Assembly: GCA_964431735.1 (NCBI GenBank)
Contig: CAYSLJ010000029.1
Location: 1 to 50,948, forward strand
DNA from: CALARM01 sp964431735
GTDB lineage: Bacteria > Vulcanimicrobiota > SpSt-956 > JAKJGF01
Direction of reading: 5' to 3'
DNA: 50,948 bases
Positions within the stretch are counted from its first letter, which is position 1. Every line of letters begins with the position of its first letter. Below are positions 34,898 to 43,508 of this stretch, one piece after another. Below the pieces are notes generated by a model that saw nothing but the letters and a program-made list of their open reading frames with translations, did not search any database and was not told the origin of the DNA. The position numbers and the translations under genes were made by a program.

Positions 34898-35035
34898 ATA
34901 GTGTATTTCATAACTTATTAGAATTTAAGTGAGTAGTGAGTAGTAAGTGGTGAGTAGAATAAGTCGTTTTTACTCACTATTCACTACTCACTATTCACTC
35001 CTTCTTAATTATGAATTGTTATGAAACTAACTATA
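34898..35035. repeat. Complete MITE-like element: R2 ends around a GTGAGTA hairpin
   Basis: The left end TAGTGTATTTCATAACTTAT and the right end TGTTATGAAACTAACTATAA are inverted versions of R2. Inside, GTGAGTAGTGAGTAG units face complementary ACTCACTATTCACTACTCAC units, so nearly the whole 138 bp can fold into one hairpin. A further R2 left end lies at 34861-34881. No transposase is encoded. This is the clearest full copy in the window. Confidence 0.85.
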
Positions 35036-35115
35036 ATTACATCACTGAAATTCCATAATATGTATTTATCTATGCAAAGGAGTATAGAATTTAATTAGAG
35101 TGAAAAGTGAAAAAT

Positions 35116-35143
35116 AAAGGGCTGACCGATGGGTCAGCCCTTT
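35116..35143 (-). terminator. Subtilase terminator
   Basis: Perfect 12-bp stem AAAGGGCTGACC/GGTCAGCCCTTT with a 4-nt loop. It lies 15 bp after the subtilase stop on the minus strand and is followed there by TATTTTTCACTTTTCAC, part of a GTGAAAA heptamer remnant (35098-35113). Confidence 0.9.
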
Positions 35144-35157
35144 ATTATCAGTAAAAT

Positions 35158-36606
35158 TTATTTATTTTCTTTTAAATATTTCACTGCTTCATCTGCATCT
35201 ACAAAACCTGCGCCCTGGTCTACAGGTTTATAATTACTTCCCATTGAATCTGCAGTCTTCATAAAAGCTTCTTTCCTGTCGGCAGGTGTGGAATTCGGCA
35301 CTGCCTGTTTCAACAATGCAGCAAGTCCTGCCATTTCAGGGGAAGCAAAGGATGTTCCCGGCCCTGCCAGAGTATCTGCAGTGGGTTTAAACATTGGAGG
35401 CAGATGTGTCTTTACTACTTTTTCCCTTTCTTTCGCAGAAAGACTCATGACATTAGACGGTAATCCCAGTGCCTGTATCAGGTCAGGTTTATTTGTAAAC
35501 AAAGTAGTAAGCTGGTCAGGAGTCATATCTCTTATTGTCTGAATAGTTTTACCTATATTATCAAGCTGTGAATTGGGAGCTGCCCAGGATGTTATAAATT
35601 CTCCCGGTGCTGTAATATCAGGTTTTACAAGACCGTCTTCAGTGAGACCGCGGCTTGAAAAATCACTGACTTTATTCGGATTGAGTGCTGCAGCTACAGT
35701 AAGAACTGCCGGGTCGTCTGCAGGAGAACCTATGGTTTCGGCTCCCGGGCCTGAATTACCGGCTGCTGCTACTACATCCATACCGAGTTTTATAGCCTGT
35801 TCCACGGCTTTATTGATGGGATCCATATGAAATGGCACGCCGTCAGGGCCTGCTCCGAGAGACATATTTATTATATCGATACCGAATCTGTCTTTATTTT
35901 TAATAGCCCATTCTATACCTTTTACTATATCGGAAGGTCTTCCCTGCCCCTGGGAATTCATTACCCTTATACCTACAAGTTCTGCGTCGGGAGCTATTTT
36001 ATTGGCATCTCCTGCCACATGAGTTCCATGTCCGTTAGGATCTATCGGTTTCGGTGACTTTTCGACGACATCTACCCATGCTTTAAGAGGTTTTGCAGGA
36101 TGATTGTATCCTGAGTCAACAATTGCTATTGTTCTTCCTTTACCTGTAAGCCCCTGAGCGTGAAGGTCTTTTGCACCGGTCCATTCTATATCCTTTATCT
36201 CAGGCATATCCCATGAATTACCTGCCCTGGTGGTAGAAGCTGTAGCAGCAGGAATACCGGGAGAGAGATCTCTCGGAGAATCATCATAAACTACAAAGCC
36301 CTGTTTCTGCAATTTGTCTATTTCTTCAGGTGTAACCTTTGCAGTAACACCATTTATAAGTTCTAAATTATCTTTAAGCGCTATTCCTTCTTCTTTTACG
36401 CGGCTGGTCATATCTTTTACAGAAAAATGGCCTTTCATGACCTTTACATCGGGCATTATAATAACATCCTGCTGCAGAGTTCTTGTGCTTCCGAGTGCCA
36501 CACTGTCAATAACTTCTTCTTTTGTTTTTGAAGCGGAAGAATTCATAATATCTACTATCTTATTTAACTGGTTGAAGGAAAAACCCTTTACTCCATCTAT
36601 ACTCAT
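35158..36606 (-). CDS. Subtilisin-like serine protease (S8) without signal peptide
   Basis: The 482-residue protein has the catalytic triad Asp164 (IAIVDSGYNHP), His193 (DPNGHGTHVAG) and Ser419 (GPGTSFASPEMAGLAA). The oxyanion Asn284 is in AAAGNSGPG. Residues about 45-115 resemble an inhibitor-I9-like propeptide (VSVKDMTSRVKEEG ... VTAKVTPEEIDKLQKQGFVV). About 70 residues are inserted between the oxyanion hole and Ser419. No export signal is present, so it may act inside the cell or leave by another route. It is monocistronic with a strong terminator. Confidence 0.92.
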   Translation of the reverse strand: MSIDGVKGFSFNQLNKIVDIMNSSASKTKEEVIDSVALGSTRTLQQDVIIMPDVKVMKGHFSVKDMTSRVKEEGIALKDNLELINGVTAKVTPEEIDKLQKQGFVVYDDSPRDLSPGIPAATASTTRAGNSWDMPEIKDIEWTGAKDLHAQGLTGKGRTIAIVDSGYNHPAKPLKAWVDVVEKSPKPIDPNGHGTHVAGDANKIAPDAELVGIRVMNSQGQGRPSDIVKGIEWAIKNKDRFGIDIINMSLGAGPDGVPFHMDPINKAVEQAIKLGMDVVAAAGNSGPGAETIGSPADDPAVLTVAAALNPNKVSDFSSRGLTEDGLVKPDITAPGEFITSWAAPNSQLDNIGKTIQTIRDMTPDQLTTLFTNKPDLIQALGLPSNVMSLSAKEREKVVKTHLPPMFKPTADTLAGPGTSFASPEMAGLAALLKQAVPNSTPADRKEAFMKTADSMGSNYKPVDQGAGFVDADEAVKYLKENK

Positions 36607-36790
36607 CGAGAAATCACTCCTTTTATTAATTCTTTTCTGTATTTTATTATATCACATCACTGATATTTTCAAATCTAAAAGTCAGAGAAATTTGTTAAAA
36701 TTTTGTTAACAAATTGCCATTTTCAAATTTTGAGTCGTGAAGCGTGAGGCGAAATAGATGTCAAAAAAATTTTCTATTTTTAAAAGAGGA

Positions 36791-36820
36791 TTTTTACAAA
36801 TTTTTACAAATTTTTACAAA
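36791..36820. repeat. Three 10-bp tandem repeats
   Basis: TTTTTACAAA occurs three times head to tail, one helical turn each. Related TTTGTTAA motifs lie at about 36690-36712. They are between the divergent subtilase and lipoprotein genes and could be curved DNA or a binding cluster. Confidence 0.7.
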
Positions 36821-36876
36821 TTTTAATATCTATTTAAATTATTTGTGATGTAATGTAAAATTGACAGGTTGTATTT

Positions 36877-36975
36877 ACTGAGGTGAGCATAAATAATAAA
36901 TATCCGCTCTCGTGACGCGTAACGCGTGACGCGTGACGCGAGGATTATCTGTAATTTGTTGTGAACTACACTATA
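36877..36975. repeat. R3 end, RACGCGT array and R2 end
   Basis: TTTACTGAGGTGAGCATAAA (R3) leads into an RACGCGT array with CGAGGATTAT (36911-36949). Then comes an R2-type end CTGTAATTTGTTGTGAACTA running to the leader of the lipoprotein gene. With 36732-36750 (GTGA remnant) and the 10-bp repeats this explains the 406-bp gap. Confidence 0.8.
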
Positions 36976-37012
36976 AATAAAACATATTATAAAAACCAGG
37001 GAGGTTATTTAA

Positions 37013-38737
37013 ATGAAAAAAAATTGTTCACTAATCATTCTTCTCCTGTTAGTTATTTCGTTATCCTCAGGATGCGGAGGAGACAGCACAGTTCCCGTTA
37101 TTATAACCCCAACAGCAGGGCCCACTCCATCAGTAACATCTCCTGATAGTGAAATTATATCCACACTGACAGAATTAGAATCTCAACAGGCTCTTATTTC
37201 AGCCAAAAATGGCGGCACTGTATCACTCGGCGATATAGAGGTAGAAATAGCAGATAACTCAATGAGTGAGGACACTTCCGTAGAAATTTCCAGGGTAAGC
37301 ATTAACAGTAACGGTGCTCTTAAAAGCTCCGATGTTACTACAGGATATGAAATATCTACAGGCCTTAAAGATGAAGATGAAGAATTAACAGAACCTGCGA
37401 GAGTAACATTCAAAAATGTAAGCGCCAATCAGCGTCCGGCCTTATATAACGGACAGTCATGGTTTCCTGTAGATGATTATGAATATGACCCCAATACAGG
37501 AAAAATGAGTCTCTGGATTAATTTTATAGATAACGATACGAATGAATATATTGAAAGCGGAGGTGAGGAATCCTCTGTAGAAACGCCTATTGTAATAGCA
37601 CTGAATAATGACACAGGTTATGATAAAGAATTGATAACCAACAAAGGTCATTTCAAAATATTTTATAATAATGGCGATGAAGACTACGTAAAGACTATGG
37701 AGCCCATCCTTGAAGAAGCCTATGAGTATTATCAGACACTGGGATATAAAGAGCCGGTAAAAGCACTGATTAACCGGAAAACAGGAACGTCAAAATATAT
37801 TTATACCTATGTTTACAGTAATATGGGCAACAAATATGACGGTTACAAAGGTGTGGCCTGGACTGCCGGTTATCTCGGATATAATAGAAACCTTCTGGAT
37901 TTAAGCAAACCGGTCAATCAAAGTACCTTCTATCATGAAATATTACATTTAATTCAGTATGCTTACAGCGGGGACAGAAGCACTTACAAAAGCTGGTTCA
38001 GTGAAAGCATGTGCACTTCCATGCAGTATTATGCCATTAACAGACCGGGGGAAAAATACGATTTATCAGACGGCAGGTGGAATAGAGATCTTCTCTGGGA
38101 TGAAATTTTCAATCAAATGAGTTCGAACAGTCAGAATAATTATAATAAATATATTATCTGGAGTTATATGATGAACAGGTCAAGCCTTAAAAATAGACTA
38201 TTTCAAAATATGATGACAGACCTGAAACCGGCCGATATTGAGAATCCGGAAAAACTCAGCTTCGCCTTTCAGAAGAATGTCGGCAAAAGCCTTCCCCTGC
38301 TTATGAATGACCTTATAGAAGACTATTATATTTACGGTAAATTTTTTAATAGCGACTACTTTTCAAAACTTTCCGATCGTTCTTCCGGCCAGCCTTACAG
38401 TAGTATTATAAACAGAGATAGCATCAATCCTGGCACATGGTCCGAAGATTATACTATAAGTCCTCTCTCTATGAGATATATATGCTATAAATCCGGGAAT
38501 TACGAGGGGAATTTTGAATTAAATTTCAGTAACCTTTCATCAAGCTGCAAAATCAGGATTTTCCCGATGAAAAAAGACAGTGATGGAAGTTATACCATAT
38601 CTCCTGTAGAAGAAGTAACAGGCAGTGTAACAAAAAAATATACTTTCGGAAGTGATATGACCCATCTTTTTGTACTTATAGAAAATACATCTATGGGTTC
38701 AAATGCCAAAGTAAGTGTTTCAACGTGGAAATCGTGA
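37013..38737 (+). CDS. Lipoprotein zinc metallopeptidase, paralogue A
   Basis: The 574-residue protein is a predicted lipoprotein: the signal ends LSSGCGG, with Cys21 as the lipidation site. A Thr/Pro linker and a ZU5-like beta segment (about 62-100, AKNGGTVSLGDIEVEIADNS) follow. The metallopeptidase domain has H308-E-I-L-H312 (FYHEILHLIQYAYSG) and the downstream Glu331 in WFSESMC, a gluzincin-like ligand set. No characterised family was recognised. It is tandem with a paralogue at 38862. The stop TGA falls in a GTGA heptamer unit. Confidence 0.82.
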   Translation: MKKNCSLIILLLLVISLSSGCGGDSTVPVIITPTAGPTPSVTSPDSEIISTLTELESQQALISAKNGGTVSLGDIEVEIADNSMSEDTSVEISRVSINSNGALKSSDVTTGYEISTGLKDEDEELTEPARVTFKNVSANQRPALYNGQSWFPVDDYEYDPNTGKMSLWINFIDNDTNEYIESGGEESSVETPIVIALNNDTGYDKELITNKGHFKIFYNNGDEDYVKTMEPILEEAYEYYQTLGYKEPVKALINRKTGTSKYIYTYVYSNMGNKYDGYKGVAWTAGYLGYNRNLLDLSKPVNQSTFYHEILHLIQYAYSGDRSTYKSWFSESMCTSMQYYAINRPGEKYDLSDGRWNRDLLWDEIFNQMSSNSQNNYNKYIIWSYMMNRSSLKNRLFQNMMTDLKPADIENPEKLSFAFQKNVGKSLPLLMNDLIEDYYIYGKFFNSDYFSKLSDRSSGQPYSSIINRDSINPGTWSEDYTISPLSMRYICYKSGNYEGNFELNFSNLSSSCKIRIFPMKKDSDGSYTISPVEEVTGSVTKKYTFGSDMTHLFVLIENTSMGSNAKVSVSTWKS

Positions 38738-38844
38738 GTCGTGAATAGTGAAAAGTGAAGGGTGAAATTTACGCGTAACGCGTTACGCGTTACGCGTTAC
38801 GATTCTCATATAAATGAATTTACCTGTCGTAAAAAAACACTATC
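38736..38844. repeat. GTGA remnant, RACGCGT array, R4 and R1 in series
   Basis: GTGAGTCGTGAATAGTGAAA begins at the upstream stop codon. An inverted RACGCGT array (38771-38802), R4 (GATTCTCATATAAA) and R1 (GAATTTACCTGTCGTAAAA) follow without a break, showing how the modules join. Confidence 0.85.
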
Positions 38845-38861
38845 ATTAAGGAGTGAGTAAT

Positions 38862-40565
38862 ATGTACAAAAAGTATTTTCTTATCACATTAATTTTTACA
38901 TTATTCTTATCTGCCGGATGCGGAGATGGAAGCAGTCCCGTATCACCTGTTTCTACTCCCACACAGGTTCCCACCTGTGCCCCTGTAACACCAACCCCTC
39001 GTGTCATATCATCTTTAACAGAAACAGAGGTTAAAGTGGCAACAATTTTAGCAAAAGACGGGGGAAGTCTGACAGAAGGTAATATGACCGTGGAAATTCC
39101 TCCCAATGCTCTGGCAAATGACGGAAAAATAGAAATATCCAAAGTGAAGATTAACAACATGACATCATCCGATGTGAATGAGGGGGACATATACAAAATA
39201 TCCTCCGGAAGTGAAGACGAAGTAGACGAATTACAGGAACCAGCCACAGTAAGAATAAAAGCTGACAGCCAGCAGATACCTCTCACATGGAACGGAGGAG
39301 AATGGCTCCCTGTAGGCTATTCTTATGACAGTACAACTCAGGAAATAATACTGGAACTCACATGTATCGATGAAGATATTAATGAATGGACTGAAGAGGG
39401 AGAAGAAGAAGGCACAGTAGACGAACCTGTTATAATCGGTATAGGCAAAGGTACAGATTATCAGACTTCTTATAAAAGCAAGCGGTTTGAAGTATTTTTC
39501 TGTAATGAAAGTGATTTAGACTATGCAGAATCTATTGCCGGTACACTTGAAAAAGCCTATGACTATTACGTAACAGACCTGAAATATAACAGCCCTGTCA
39601 GAACAAATCTGGTCTCAGGTACATCGGATCGTATTTATGTCTATATTTATCCCTCAAAATCAGCACCTGATTTCAGAAAGAGCAGCCGTGGCATTGCAGG
39701 AGCAAAAGGTTATATGGCATTCAATAAAAACCTTGTAGATATGAACACCGACATGGGAAAAAGCACATGTTACCATGAATTACTTCACCTCATACAGTTC
39801 AGCTATACTGCCAGAGAGTTCTGTCCGAACTGGTTTGATGAAAGTATGGCCGTATGTATGCAGTATTATGCCATGAATAAAACCGGGAATATAAACATGT
39901 ATGATCTTGCCGGAGGAAGATGGAGATATGATATTTTTAAAAGTTCTTTTGATTCCAATGAAAAACAAAGCTATTATTACAGATATACGGCCTGGAGCTA
40001 TATAATAAATAAAAAGGGTCCTGAAGTTCTCCATAAGATTATGAAAAAATTTAAAGCCACCGATGATCTGGTGAGGTTTAATAAAATAATAGGTGAAGAA
40101 ACAGACAGTGATTTTGTGACGACTTTTAATAATATAGCAGAAGATTATTATACGGGAGGTAAATTTTTTAATAAACAATATTTTAATAACCTGGGAGACC
40201 GTTCATCAGAGCAGCCATATAATTATATTATAAGTAGAGATGCCGTAGATCCTGAAGATGAGACTCTATCCTTTTCGGTGCAACCTTTTTCCGTAGACTA
40301 TAAATGCTATAGAACAAAAAATTTTAAAGGTTCTGTCGAACTTGGTTTCAGTGAAGTATCGTCAAACTGCAGAGTCTATATATTTCCTTCCTTTTTCAGT
40401 AACGGTGTTTACAGTCCTGTTAATCCTCAGACGGTAAACGGCAGTAATGCAATAAAAACCATAAATAATTTCGGCACCGATACTACAGATATATTTATTC
40501 TTGTAGAAAATACGTCGCCCGATTCGGTTGCTACAGTTAGTCTTAAGGTAAAAGTAAAGGAATGA
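38862..40565 (+). CDS. Lipoprotein zinc metallopeptidase, paralogue B
   Basis: The 567-residue protein is from ATG 38862 (AAGGAG 8 nt ahead). Its lipobox is LSAGC, and the layout is that of paralogue A: Thr/Pro linker, ZU5-like segment (AKDGGSLTEGNMTVEIPPNA), then HELLH in CYHELLHLIQFSYT with Glu in WFDESMA. The shared strings MQYYA(I/M)N and FF(N)xxYFxxLxDRSS(G/E)QPY confirm a tandem duplication. The end converges with kdpD across an R3 element. Secreted surface proteolysis is likely; the substrate is unknown. Confidence 0.82.
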   Translation: MYKKYFLITLIFTLFLSAGCGDGSSPVSPVSTPTQVPTCAPVTPTPRVISSLTETEVKVATILAKDGGSLTEGNMTVEIPPNALANDGKIEISKVKINNMTSSDVNEGDIYKISSGSEDEVDELQEPATVRIKADSQQIPLTWNGGEWLPVGYSYDSTTQEIILELTCIDEDINEWTEEGEEEGTVDEPVIIGIGKGTDYQTSYKSKRFEVFFCNESDLDYAESIAGTLEKAYDYYVTDLKYNSPVRTNLVSGTSDRIYVYIYPSKSAPDFRKSSRGIAGAKGYMAFNKNLVDMNTDMGKSTCYHELLHLIQFSYTAREFCPNWFDESMAVCMQYYAMNKTGNINMYDLAGGRWRYDIFKSSFDSNEKQSYYYRYTAWSYIINKKGPEVLHKIMKKFKATDDLVRFNKIIGEETDSDFVTTFNNIAEDYYTGGKFFNKQYFNNLGDRSSEQPYNYIISRDAVDPEDETLSFSVQPFSVDYKCYRTKNFKGSVELGFSEVSSNCRVYIFPSFFSNGVYSPVNPQTVNGSNAIKTINNFGTDTTDIFILVENTSPDSVATVSLKVKVKE

Positions 40566-40587
40566 ATGAGCTTAACTGTAACTTTCT

Positions 40588-40682
40588 ACTGACCTGAGCA
40601 CAGGCATTTAATAAACGTTTTCCTCCCGCGCGTTACGCGTCACGAGAGCATATATCTATTATTTATGCTTGCCTCAGTAGCT
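40588..40682 (-). repeat. R3 element at the end of kdpD
   Basis: Read on the minus strand: CTGAGGCAAGCATAAATAAT, an ACGCGT array (40625-40645), CGGGAGGAAAAC, then TGCCTGTGCTCAGGTCAGTA. It matches the R3 copy at 27871-27965 along both ends. The kdpD stop codon lies inside its first 20 bp. Confidence 0.85.
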
Positions 40683-42660
40683 CTAAAGGCACAGTGTTTG
40701 CAATGGCAGGTGAAATTATACCGGCAAAGGATTCGAGAAGATATTCTTCTTCAGAGGAAAAATAAAAATCTTCTCTGTGAGGAGAAACAGCAAGGACTCC
40801 AATGACTCCCTGTTTAACTTTTAAAGGAATAAACCTCCATTTCACAGAAGGAAGTGTTTCCTTACCAAAGCCGGCCTGTTCGCCATGAGAAAAGACCCAT
40901 GATGCAACGTTTTTTTCATGATCATCAAAAGCAATATTGCTTCTGTTCTTTGCTCTTAACGTAAGTTTTTGTTCTTTATCAGGTATAAGTATTACAGAAT
41001 CAAAGTCGAATAAAGTGGATATTTCTTTTACCGTATATTTTAACAGTTCATTTAAATCCGAAAAGGAAAGGAGACTTCGGCTGAACTGGTACAGGGTTGA
41101 AATATACCTTTCTCTTTTTCTGGAAAATTCATTCTGTCTTCTGATGAGATCTGAAAGAAGGGCTGTAAACATACCTACAAGAAATATGATTAAAAATGTT
41201 ACAATAAATTTCACGTCATTGACGGAAAATCTGTAATAGGGCTCTACAAAGAAGAAATCAAAAGAGAGCACAGCCAGTAATGACGATAAAATTCCTGCAG
41301 ACAGACCTGCCGTTACGCCGCTGTAAATAACTGCTATTAAAAATAATAACGGTATATCTGTTATTGTCAGTAAAGGTTTGAAGAAATAGCAAAAAACTGC
41401 TGCACAGAATATACTGAAAAAACTCAAAAATAAAGATTTCATGACAGAAGATGATTTTTTCTTTATTCTATGTCCGGTTTTACTATGGTGCGGAACTGCT
41501 CCGGTGCTGTCAAGAACAAGAACCTGTATGGGACTGCTTTTTTCTATAATATCATTAAAGATTGAACCTTTTAAAAGCCTTTCAAAATATGGTCTTTTAG
41601 TATATCCTATAATAATCAGATTTATATTTTTTCCTCTCGCAAAGGATATTAACTCATCTGCAGGGTTCATACTGCTCAATCTTACAACTTTACCGCCCAG
41701 TTCTTCGGCAATATGCATATTTTTTTCCAGAACGATTTTTTGTTCATCACTGAGCCTGCCGAGGCCGGGGGATTCCACATATACTGCATACCATTCTCCG
41801 TTCAAATCATCGGCATATCTGTGAGTCATATGTATTAAATGTTCTGAAGTGGGGCTTGAACTTATACATACAAGGAGTCTTGCATTGGCCTGCCATATAC
41901 CCTTTATGTTATGGAGTTTCATATAAGAGAGCATGGCGTCATCGACACGTTTTGCCGTATATCTTAAAGACAGTTCTCTGAGAGCCAGAAGATTGCCTTC
42001 TCTGAAAAATTTTGATGCAGCAACCTTTGCCTTTTCAGGTATATATACTTTGCCTTCACCGAGTCTCTGAAGGTGTTCGTCTACAGGAATATCGACAAGT
42101 TCAATCTTATCTGCCATTTCAAATATACTGTCAGGAACTGTTTCCTTTACCTCTATCCGCGTTATCTGATATATAATTTCATTCAAACTCTCAATATGCT
42201 GAACATTGACAGTAGTATAAACACTTATTCCGCTGTGCAGAAGTTCTTCCACATCATGATAACGTTTCACATGTCTTGAGCCGGGGACATTCGTATGGGC
42301 AAGTTCATCTACCAGTACATATTCAGGTTTTCTTCCGATTATCTCATCAAGATCCATTTCATCCAGAACTATACCTTTATAATCTATTTTTTTCTTTGCC
42401 ACTATATCCAGTCCGTCAAGTAAAGCTTCCGTTTCAGCCCTCTGATGAGTTTCCACTATGCCTATAATAACATCATGCCCTTTTTGTTTTAACAGCCTGG
42501 CTTCAGAAAGCATACGATAGGTTTTTCCCACACCTGCCACATAGCCCAGAAAAATCTTTAAATAGCCTCTCTTACGCTCTTTTTTATGCTCCTCATCTTT
42601 GAGGAGATTTAACAGTTGCTCAGGATCCGGTCTTTTTAACATATCATCCAAAATTCTCAC
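40663..42660 (-). CDS. kdpD: KdpD lacking its histidine kinase domain
   Basis: KdpD senses potassium limitation and normally phosphorylates KdpE. Here residues about 25-235 are the KdpD N-terminal domain with Walker A YVAGVGKTYR (38-47). A USP-like domain (about 255-375), four membrane helices of the DUF4118 type (about 408-500) and a GAF-like domain (about 520-655) follow. Translation then stops at residue 665, where the HisKA and ATPase domains should begin. The last codons (LLRQA-stop) come from the R3 repeat. No kdpE is in the window. It may be a truncated pseudokinase sensor or a short regulatory form like those in some bacteria. Confidence 0.9.
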   Translation of the reverse strand: MRILDDMLKRPDPEQLLNLLKDEEHKKERKRGYLKIFLGYVAGVGKTYRMLSEARLLKQKGHDVIIGIVETHQRAETEALLDGLDIVAKKKIDYKGIVLDEMDLDEIIGRKPEYVLVDELAHTNVPGSRHVKRYHDVEELLHSGISVYTTVNVQHIESLNEIIYQITRIEVKETVPDSIFEMADKIELVDIPVDEHLQRLGEGKVYIPEKAKVAASKFFREGNLLALRELSLRYTAKRVDDAMLSYMKLHNIKGIWQANARLLVCISSSPTSEHLIHMTHRYADDLNGEWYAVYVESPGLGRLSDEQKIVLEKNMHIAEELGGKVVRLSSMNPADELISFARGKNINLIIIGYTKRPYFERLLKGSIFNDIIEKSSPIQVLVLDSTGAVPHHSKTGHRIKKKSSSVMKSLFLSFFSIFCAAVFCYFFKPLLTITDIPLLFLIAVIYSGVTAGLSAGILSSLLAVLSFDFFFVEPYYRFSVNDVKFIVTFLIIFLVGMFTALLSDLIRRQNEFSRKRERYISTLYQFSRSLLSFSDLNELLKYTVKEISTLFDFDSVILIPDKEQKLTLRAKNRSNIAFDDHEKNVASWVFSHGEQAGFGKETLPSVKWRFIPLKVKQGVIGVLAVSPHREDFYFSSEEEYLLESFAGIISPAIANTVPLELLRQA

Positions 42661-42710
42661 CTCTTTTCACCGGGGCCGAATACAATAACAGAATAACTTC
42701 CATTATAGTC

Positions 42711-42846
42711 AGTTTCATATATAGTCAGTTTCATAACTTATTAGAAGTTAAGTGCTTCGTGACGCGTAACGCGTAACGCGTGACGCGAGGATTATCTGTA
42801 ATTTGTTGTGAACTACACTATAAACACTCATGCTCAGGTCAGTAAC
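42711..42846. repeat. R2-framed RACGCGT element between kdpC and kdpD
   Basis: CAGTTTCATAACTTATTAGA and the opposite end TAATTTGTTGTGAACTACAC frame an RACGCGT array with CGAGGATTAT (42758-42795). A partial R3 end (ACTCATGCTCAGGTCAGTAA, 42827-42846) follows. It lies inside the kdp operon. Confidence 0.85.
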
Positions 42847-42867
42847 ATATCATCGAAAATTCTCGCC

Positions 42868-43434
42868 TCATTTCCCGGCAGCAATTTCATCAAGGGCTAT
42901 ATTCAGCTTCAAAACATTTACAACCTGCTGTCCTAAAAACTGATTTTCCGTATTTTTCCTTATTAAATTATCAACTGCTCCTTCGGAAAGGCCTCTGGCC
43001 TGAGCAACTCTTTTAACCTGTATCATAGCAGAGGCAGGACTTATATGAGGATCAAGACCGCTTGCGGAAGCCATTACCAGATCTGCAGATATCTTTTCAT
43101 GGGAAGAGATTTTGTTTTCCGATTCTATCTCTTTTATACAGGCCTCTACCCGGTCGATCAGTTTTTTATTCACAGGCCCGAAATTGGAACCGCCGGAAGT
43201 ACCTCCGTCATAATTTATTGCCGAAGGTCTGCCATGAAAATATTCCGGTTTTGAAAAATTCTGTCCGATCAATTCAGAGCCAATGACTTTCCCATTTAAT
43301 TTAATGACACTTCCCTTTGCCTGATAAGGAAAAACAATCTGTGCCACAACAGTTATAGAGAAGGGATAAATAAGCCCTGTTATAACGGAAAATACTATAA
43401 ATATCAAAAAAGACGTTTTAATCTGTTTAATCAT
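42868..43434 (-). CDS. kdpC: Potassium-transporting ATPase subunit KdpC
   Basis: KdpC stabilises the Kdp pump and raises its ATP affinity. The 188-residue protein starts at the second ATG (43434), 9 nt after AGGAGG; the first at 43440 is too close. A single N-terminal membrane helix precedes the external domain with FHGRPSAINYDGGTSGGSN and the KdpC signature ASGLDPHISPASAMIQVKRV. The length is normal. Confidence 0.95.
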   Translation of the reverse strand: MIKQIKTSFLIFIVFSVITGLIYPFSITVVAQIVFPYQAKGSVIKLNGKVIGSELIGQNFSKPEYFHGRPSAINYDGGTSGGSNFGPVNKKLIDRVEACIKEIESENKISSHEKISADLVMASASGLDPHISPASAMIQVKRVAQARGLSEGAVDNLIRKNTENQFLGQQVVNVLKLNIALDEIAAGK

Positions 43435-43508
43435 AAACATAAACCTCCTGTGTTAGTTTTTATAGCAGCGAATTTACACTCTCACATATTTCACTCTCTA
43501 AAATTCTC

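Noticed and set aside
36314..36709. Plus-strand ORF of 131 codons over the subtilase start
   Set aside because: It is the mirror frame of the subtilase, with no ribosome binding site or plausible protein composition.
42711..42846. Phage attachment or integron site inside the kdp operon
   Set aside because: The sequence matches repeat modules found elsewhere in the window, and no integrase is present.
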